A stretch of DNA of 64,000 nt from Paracoccus aminophilus JCM 7686 (lineage in GTDB: Bacteria > Pseudomonadota > Alphaproteobacteria > Rhodobacterales > Rhodobacteraceae): NCBI RefSeq assembly GCF_000444995.1, contig NC_022041.1, positions 2,979,501 through 3,043,500 of the forward strand. Reading direction: 5' to 3'. How positions within the stretch are numbered: the stretch's first letter is position 1; every line of letters begins with the position of its first letter. Of the stretch, positions 59,387-64,000 are shown in pieces. Made by a program: the position numbers and the translations under genes. The notes beneath the pieces were generated by a model. That model worked only from the letters and a program-made list of their open reading frames with translations, did no database searches and was not told the DNA's origin.

Positions 59387-59586
59387 TGGCGGCCCGGTTT
59401 CGCGCGGACCGGAACGGCTGGATCGTCGACAACCTGACCGGCCTCTACATCCTGCAGGTCGCCGTGCATGTGCTGGATGAAGACACCGCGCATCGGGTCA
59501 CGGCATCAATCATCGCGGCGCTGCACGCCGAATTCGACCCCACCGGCCTTAATCCCAAGACCTGCCTCGCCCAGCCCACCGACTGA
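59386..59586 (+). CDS. Small phage protein, unknown
   Basis: 66 residues from ATG 59386 (TGATG overlap). GLYILQVAVHVLDEDTAHRV is its central helix. No family recognised. About 170 bp without a gene separate it from the Acb2-like gene. Confidence 0.55.
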   Translation: MAARFRADRNGWIVDNLTGLYILQVAVHVLDEDTAHRVTASIIAALHAEFDPTGLNPKTCLAQPTD

Positions 59587-59754
59587 GCGCAGCAGAGCCG
59601 CCGAGATGGCAGTCCCGGTGGCGCCAAGAATTCCCGCCGCGCACCTCCTCCCTTGGCGCAGCAGGAAGCCCCCCGGGGTCGCGTGACCTCGGGGGCGATG
59701 TTCCCCACCAGAACCGCGTCCGGCGGCACCGGGCATTCCCAAAAGGACCCCAAC

Positions 59755-60009
59755 ATGAGCACGATCGACAGCTCGTCCGACCAACGCACCGCCAACAATG
59801 CCGTGCGCCACACCTATCGCACCCTCTCGGAAGCCGAGAAAGGCGCGATGCAGGCGGTCAAGGATATGGGCTCGGCCCTCATAGCCAAGCTGCACGAAAT
59901 CGGCGGGACGGACCCTTCGGGCGATCGCCTGGCGTCGCGCGACCTGTCTTTGGCCAATACCCACATCGAAGACGCCGTGATGCGCGCTGTGCGCCACATC
60001 ACCGCCTGA
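59755..60009 (+). CDS. Acb2/Tad1 hairpin-family protein (candidate cyclic-nucleotide sponge)
   Basis: 84 residues from ATG 59755 (AAGGA upstream). The core pattern is YRTLSEAEKGAMQAVKDMGSA, a loop, and SRDLSLANTHIEDAVMRAVR, matching the two-helix hairpin of Acb2 (Vs.4-like) and Tad1 proteins, where a REL-SLA-T-EEA-MWAV strip is conserved. The pair Tyr21 and Lys36 is spaced 15 apart, like the Tyr11 and Lys26 that I recall as binding residues of Acb2. Such proteins trap cyclic oligonucleotide signals and block CBASS. The Trp usual near the end is Arg here, so binding is inferred. Confidence 0.7.
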   Translation: MSTIDSSSDQRTANNAVRHTYRTLSEAEKGAMQAVKDMGSALIAKLHEIGGTDPSGDRLASRDLSLANTHIEDAVMRAVRHITA

Positions 60010-60080
60010 CCCTCCGGTGACCGGTCCCGCGCGGACCGGCATCCCGCCCCCCTATTGCAACCTGCACAGAGGCAACCGCC

Positions 60081-60407
60081 ATGGCGCGCAACGAACTCAA
60101 CTTCCTCGAATTCATCCAGAGCTTTCGCCGTGGCGAACTGCTGGAAACCGGAGACAACAAGCTCTCCGAGCTGATCGAGGCGATCCGCGAAACCGGCAAT
60201 GGCGGCAGCCTGACCATGAAGGTCGGCATCAAGGTCAACAAAGCCGGCCAGCTCGAAGTCGTGCCCGACATCTCGATCAAGAAACCGACCCGAAGCATGG
60301 GAACCGGCATTTACTTCGCCACCGATGATGGCCGCCTTACCCGCCGCGATCCCAACCAGATGGATTTCGAAGACGAGCTCGAACGCCGACGCGCGATCGA
60401 CGTCTGA
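60081..60407 (+). CDS. Phage early protein, partner of DUF2303
   Basis: 108 residues: NELNFLEFIQSFRRGELLET, then GGSLTMKVGIKVNKAGQLEV and DISIKKPTRSMGTGIYFAT. Proteins like this often precede DUF2303 genes in alphaproteobacterial prophages. Function unknown. Confidence 0.65.
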   Translation: MARNELNFLEFIQSFRRGELLETGDNKLSELIEAIRETGNGGSLTMKVGIKVNKAGQLEVVPDISIKKPTRSMGTGIYFATDDGRLTRRDPNQMDFEDELERRRAIDV

Positions 60408-60434
60408 CCCCTTCCCAACCCGAAAGGACCAACC

Positions 60435-61289
60435 ATGTCTCAAAGCTCCGAACAATTCGGCCAAGTCACCGCGCTTGCCGCGGATCCACGCAGCGCCCTC
60501 GAAACCGTTCTGGAGGCCGCACGCATCGCGGCGCCGACCATCTTCGGCCAGGACGGCCGTGAATACGCTGCGCTGCCGAAAAGTTTCAGCCTACTCGACA
60601 TTTCCGACCCGAACCGGCTTCCCTCGCGGGTCCAGCAAGCGGTCACGGTCGATGATCGCGCATCGCTCTCAGCTTATGCCAACCGCTTCAAATCTGATCG
60701 CTCGGTTATCATTGCGGATTTCGACGCGCTCACCGTGTCGGCACGCCTTGACTGGCACGAGCATAACCTTGGCGAAGACTTCCCCGCCCCCGGTTACAAC
60801 GCCCATGCCGTCACGTTAAAGCTGCGCCCCTCGGAGGAGTTTGCCCGCTGGGATGCGATGGAAGGCAAGATCCATCCCCAAGACGAGTTCGCGCGCTTCC
60901 TCGAAGAGAACAGCGTCGACATCGGGCATCCCGAAGCCGCGACCATGATCGAGATCAGCCGCGACTTCGAGGCCACGGTCGGACAAACCTACAAATCCGC
61001 CCTGCGCCTGGACAACGGCGACCGCAAGCTGGTCTTCGAGACCGATACCAAGGTCCAGAACGGCGTCGTGATCCCCGAGAAGTTCACGCTCTCCATTCCG
61101 ATCTACAACGGCGAGCAGCCGGAAGAACTGAGCTGCCTTTTCCGATGGCGCGCCATGGGTGGCGGCGCGGTTGGTCTCGGATTTCAATGGCATCGCGTCG
61201 AATACCAACGTCGCGCGCACTTCACGCAAATCGCACTCACCGCATCTGAGGAAACCGGCCTGCCCTTCTACATGGGCCGGTTTGCCTGA
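60435..61289 (+). CDS. DUF2303 (YfdQ-like) phage protein
   Basis: 284 residues. The family segments are LPKSFSLLDISDPNRLPSRV, VIADFDALTVSARLDWHEH and ARWDAMEGKIHPQDEFARFLEENSVDI. Widespread in temperate phages near recombination genes; function unknown. AAAGGACC precedes ATG 60435. Confidence 0.88.
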   Translation: MSQSSEQFGQVTALAADPRSALETVLEAARIAAPTIFGQDGREYAALPKSFSLLDISDPNRLPSRVQQAVTVDDRASLSAYANRFKSDRSVIIADFDALTVSARLDWHEHNLGEDFPAPGYNAHAVTLKLRPSEEFARWDAMEGKIHPQDEFARFLEENSVDIGHPEAATMIEISRDFEATVGQTYKSALRLDNGDRKLVFETDTKVQNGVVIPEKFTLSIPIYNGEQPEELSCLFRWRAMGGGAVGLGFQWHRVEYQRRAHFTQIALTASEETGLPFYMGRFA

Positions 61290-61361
61290 ACCCCTAAGCG
61301 ACCCTTCGGTGCCTGGCCCCGCGCGGGCCAGCATCCCGAGCGCCAGCTGATAGGACGCAAG

Positions 61362-61619
61362 ATGCAAGAGCACAAACCCCTCACCCATCGCGGCATCGAG
61401 ATCGTGCTGCCCGAGGTTCCCGGCGCACCGGTGACCTGGACGCATGATGAAAGCAACACGCATGGATTTGCCCGGAAAGTGGAGGGTGCGATCTGTCAGA
61501 TTAGCCACTTTCTGGGGCCAGACCCGGAGTGCAGGGTTTGCCTCGGCACCGGAGCAGATGACTACACCGCGCTGGTCTATGTGCCGTGCCGTGTTTGCTA
61601 TCCGGAGGCCAAGGAATGA
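61362..61619 (+). CDS. Small zinc-motif protein
   Basis: 85 residues. CRVCLGTGADD and PCRVCYPEA form a DnaJ-like pair of CxxC sites. The N-terminal region reads TWTHDESNTHGFARKVEGA. The stop overlaps the next gene (ATGA). Function unknown; likely a nucleic-acid-associated protein. Confidence 0.6.
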   Translation: MQEHKPLTHRGIEIVLPEVPGAPVTWTHDESNTHGFARKVEGAICQISHFLGPDPECRVCLGTGADDYTALVYVPCRVCYPEAKE

Positions 61620-62311
61620 CGGGCACTCTCCGAATCCTGATCGGCTGCGAGACGTCTGGCATCGCTCGACGCGCCTTTGCGGCGCTTGGTCATGACGTCT
61701 GGTCCTGCGACATCGAGGCGGCAGAGGACGGCAGCAACAGGCATGTCCGCTGCGACATTCGCGACGGCATCCTGACCGAAGGATGGGACCTGCTTGCGGT
61801 CATGCACCCGCCTTGCACACGGCTGTGCCGTTCTGGGCGGCGCTGGATGAGCGGCCCCGGCAAATGGTCCCCGCCAAAGCGCCTCCCGAAAGGGCGAAGC
61901 TGGAGCGACATGCGCCTCCAGTTCGAGGAAGGCGTCAGCATTTTCACCGCCTGCTGGACCGCGCCAATCAATCGGGTCGCGATTGAGAACCCGGAAATGA
62001 ACGATCTCGCGCGCGACCGGATGCCTGCCGATCTGCCCGCGCCGCACATCGTACAGCCGCATTGGTTCGGACACCCCGAGTACAAAAGCACGGGCTGGTA
62101 TCTGCGCGGCCTGCCCGTGCTGGTCGCGACTGCGCCCCTGCCCGAGCCGGTGCGCGGATCAGATGAATGGAGGGCATGGAATCGGGTGCATCGGATGCCG
62201 CCGGGGCCGGAGCGCGCCCGCCTGCGCAGCCGATCCTATCCGGGGATGATGGAAGCCGCGGCGCACCAGTGGTGCCTCCGGGCCGTGGAAGAGATCAGGA
62301 GGACTGGGTGA
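61616..62311 (+). CDS. Cytosine-methyltransferase-like phage protein
   Basis: 231 residues from ATG 61616. LRILIGCETSGIARRAFAALGH is a SAM-binding-like N-terminus and MHPPCTRLCRSG carries the PPC loop of C5 methylases, but the ENV and target-recognition blocks are not clear (AIENPEMNDL is the closest match). The group is common in phages and its activity is not settled. Confidence 0.65.
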   Translation: MTGTLRILIGCETSGIARRAFAALGHDVWSCDIEAAEDGSNRHVRCDIRDGILTEGWDLLAVMHPPCTRLCRSGRRWMSGPGKWSPPKRLPKGRSWSDMRLQFEEGVSIFTACWTAPINRVAIENPEMNDLARDRMPADLPAPHIVQPHWFGHPEYKSTGWYLRGLPVLVATAPLPEPVRGSDEWRAWNRVHRMPPGPERARLRSRSYPGMMEAAAHQWCLRAVEEIRRTG

Positions 62312-62451
62312 TGACTGCACGAAAGACCGCGCTGTTGACACCAGATGACCAAGAGGTTGTTGATCAGAGCCTTAGAGAGCTGATCATCAAACTCGCTCGC
62401 CGCAGAGCTTGGGAAGACCATGTCGCGGCGCTTGAAACGCGAAGGAACTGA
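62311..62451 (+). CDS. Small phage protein upstream of the integrase
   Basis: 46 residues, mostly one charged helix (DQEVVDQSLRELIIKLARRR). TGATG overlap with the gene before and AGGAGG just upstream. It overlaps the integrase start by 32 bases. Could be a directionality factor by place and size, but no such family is recognised. Confidence 0.5.
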   Translation: MTARKTALLTPDDQEVVDQSLRELIIKLARRRAWEDHVAALETRRN

Positions 62452-64000
62452 CCCATTGACCCGCAAAGCCGTCAGCTACAGCCGCTACTCCACGGACCTC
62501 CAAAACGAGCGTTCGATCGAGGATCAGGAAGCTCTAATTCGCCGCTATGCAGCGATCAATGGTCTGACGCTCGACCGCTGCTATTCTGACGCCGCACAAT
62601 CTGGCGCATCGATCCTCGGACGCGACAGCCTGCTTCAACTGCTTTCAGATGCAAAGGCCGGAGCTTTTGAGGTAGTAATTGTTGAGGAATTGGATCGCCT
62701 GTCGCGCGACATGGAGGATCTCGCGGGCATCCATAAACGCCTGTCATTTGCTGGCGTCGAAATCATGGCTGTCCATGAAGGGGTTGCATCGACAGTGACC
62801 GTCGGCCTTCGGGGATTGGTCGGCCAACTATTTCGCGAAGACAATGCCCGCAAAATCCGTCGCGGTCTTAGCGGGCGTGTGAGCCAGGGCTTGTCGGCTG
62901 GCGGCCGAGCATTTGGTTATCGCCCCCATCCGAACGAAAAGGGGCGACTTCTCATCCAGGAGGAGGAAGCCGTAGTGATCCGGCGCATCTTCCGCGAGTT
63001 TTCCGAGGGCCGCTCGCCAATCGACATCGCGGTAAATCTCACCCGTGACGGTTGCCCGATGCCACGATCGGCAACGGCATGGCAATCGAGCACGATTTAT
63101 GGCTGGGCCGAGCGGCGGTCCGGCATCCTGCGCAATGACCTCTATGCGGGGCGCATCGTTTGGAACAAGTCAAAGATGGTCAAGGACCCCGAGACTGGCC
63201 GCAGGGTCTCGCGACCAAACCAGCAGTGCGACTGGCAAATCACCGACGCGCCCGACCTGCGGATTATCGAGCAAGACCTCTGGGAAAAGGTGCAGGCTAT
63301 GATCGAGCCGAAGCCTCACGCAACCCAATCCGACCGCGCGAAAATGCGCCGTCCGGTCAGACCTCTGTCCGGCTTACTGCGCTGCGGCGCTTGTGGCGGC
63401 GGTATGTCAGCCAAGGGCAAAGACAAAAGTGGGCGCACCCGGATCGAGTGCACCCGCCATTCGTCTAGCCGGAGCTGCCCCGCGCCACGGACCTGGTATC
63501 TTGACCTTGTTGAGGAGGCTGTGATCGGGCTCCTGCGCAGGGAGCTCGACAAGCCAGATCTGCTGAAACTCTATGTCGCCGAATACAATCGGGCTCGAGC
63601 TGAATTCGCTGCAGCAAACGTCCAAAGGCGCGGGAAAATGGAACGCCGCATCCATCAGCTAGATTCTGAGATCTCGCGGCTGGTCCAGTTTGTGACGCGG
63701 GGAATCGGTGACACGGATCGAATTGCACATGAATATGAGGCAAAATGCGCAGAGCTGACCGATGCCAAGCTTGAGCTGTCTTTAGAACCACCTCCACTCA
63801 GCGCGGTAACACTGCACCCGATGGCGATGGAGGGCTACAGGAAAGACCTACTGACGCTCGCCCCGATCATGGGGGCGGACCACAGCGGCGGTTCGGCAAG
63901 CTTTGCCAGCACGCTGCGCAAGCTCATTGAAAGCGTGACAGTTTCAGAAACAGCAGCGGGACAAATGGAGGTGATCGTAACGGGCCATCTACGGGCCCTG
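62420..64000 (+). CDS. Large serine recombinase, phage integrase (3' end outside window)
   Basis: At least 527 residues from ATG 62420 (GGGAAG site; TTG 62456 is an alternative). The catalytic domain has VSYSRYSTDLQNERSIEDQ with Ser24, then VVIVEELDRLSRDMED and LFREDNARKIRRGLSG. A recombinase domain, a zinc ribbon (LRCGACGGG and IECTRH...SC) and a coiled coil (EFAAANVQRRGKMERRIHQL) follow. It integrates the phage between attP and a tRNA-end attB. The frame runs off the edge. Confidence 0.93.
   Translation, partial: MSRRLKREGTDPLTRKAVSYSRYSTDLQNERSIEDQEALIRRYAAINGLTLDRCYSDAAQSGASILGRDSLLQLLSDAKAGAFEVVIVEELDRLSRDMEDLAGIHKRLSFAGVEIMAVHEGVASTVTVGLRGLVGQLFREDNARKIRRGLSGRVSQGLSAGGRAFGYRPHPNEKGRLLIQEEEAVVIRRIFREFSEGRSPIDIAVNLTRDGCPMPRSATAWQSSTIYGWAERRSGILRNDLYAGRIVWNKSKMVKDPETGRRVSRPNQQCDWQITDAPDLRIIEQDLWEKVQAMIEPKPHATQSDRAKMRRPVRPLSGLLRCGACGGGMSAKGKDKSGRTRIECTRHSSSRSCPAPRTWYLDLVEEAVIGLLRRELDKPDLLKLYVAEYNRARAEFAAANVQRRGKMERRIHQLDSEISRLVQFVTRGIGDTDRIAHEYEAKCAELTDAKLELSLEPPPLSAVTLHPMAMEGYRKDLLTLAPIMGADHSGGSASFASTLRKLIESVTVSETAAGQMEVIVTGHLRAL

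Larger units (their letters stand above)
25290..64000. mobile_element. Temperate siphovirus prophage (right end outside window)
   Basis: All genes from 25382 to the window end have phage-type order: accessory genes, lysis, tail, head, packaging, replication, immunity, early genes and integrase. Head and packaging genes are of HK97 type, and the long tape measure implies a long non-contractile tail. No gene of the essential modules is visibly broken, so it may be inducible. The serine integrase is cut by the edge of the window, so the element is at least 38.7 kb. Confidence 0.95.

Overview
The window looks like a high-GC alphaproteobacterial chromosome of the Rhodobacterales/Paracoccus type. 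The evidence is the fabA-fabB-fabI cluster, thyX in place of thyA, an sdhE/aspartate-aminotransferase pair, prfC-nadK-glyA order, DUF1127-like and entericidin-like small genes, and an alphaproteobacterial-type SOS box. The species is inferred, not proven. The window divides sharply into host backbone (1 to about 25.29 kb) and an apparently complete temperate siphovirus prophage that runs past the right edge (about 25.29 to beyond 64 kb).

Host part. 1-4.7 kb: a truncated gene, a glycosyltransferase-like gene and the unsaturated fatty-acid operon fabA-fabB-fabI with a hydrolase. 4.7-11.3 kb: LysR regulator, DUF1127-like protein, aspartate aminotransferase, SdhE, MarR/LdtR-like regulator, DUF1287 protein, glyoxalase I, ThyX and 3-hydroxybutyrate dehydrogenase. 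A convincing unlabelled small RNA gene (promoter, hairpin, terminator) lies at 11.34-11.45 kb. 11.5-25 kb: peptide-type binding protein with a coupled entericidin and CsbD-like protein, XthA, VOC protein, CNNM/CBS protein, ErpA-type Fe-S carrier, dGTPase-like HD protein, EamA transporter, OsmC, transglutaminase-like protein, RF3, NAD kinase and GlyA.

Prophage. The left border is a tRNA 3'-end remnant followed by its own terminator; the integrase, a large serine recombinase, is cut by the right edge. From left to right: a translationally coupled set of accessory genes (+, 25.4-28 kb); an AT-rich HNH gene; an SOS-box-controlled pair with a Y-family polymerase, plus an SRAP gene; lysis genes (endolysin, holin-like and microprotein genes); tail fibre with an SGNH esterase domain, tail tip, tape measure with an embedded muramidase domain, tail chaperones with a probable -1 frameshift; head genes of HK97 type (protease, capsid, portal, terminases) all on the minus strand; a probable cos region; an HNH-kinase fusion; a probable replication origin (DnaA box plus iterons); replication, methylase and HTH genes; then a lambda-like immunity region with cro-like and cI-like genes and two pairs of the same 16-bp operator. 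The rightward early operon (58.66 kb onward) carries membrane proteins, a small protein resembling the Acb2/Tad1 cyclic-nucleotide sponges, DUF2303, a cytosine-methylase-like protein and the integrase.

How it works together: repressor at 57.3 kb would silence a leftward promoter (cro, replication, then late genes) and a rightward promoter (anti-defence, integration). After excision the rightward operon would continue across attP into the 25.4-28 kb genes. The most interesting items are the Acb2-like protein, the matched operators, the frameshifted tail chaperone, the HNH-kinase fusion beside cos, the origin, the SOS box, and two candidate structured RNAs.
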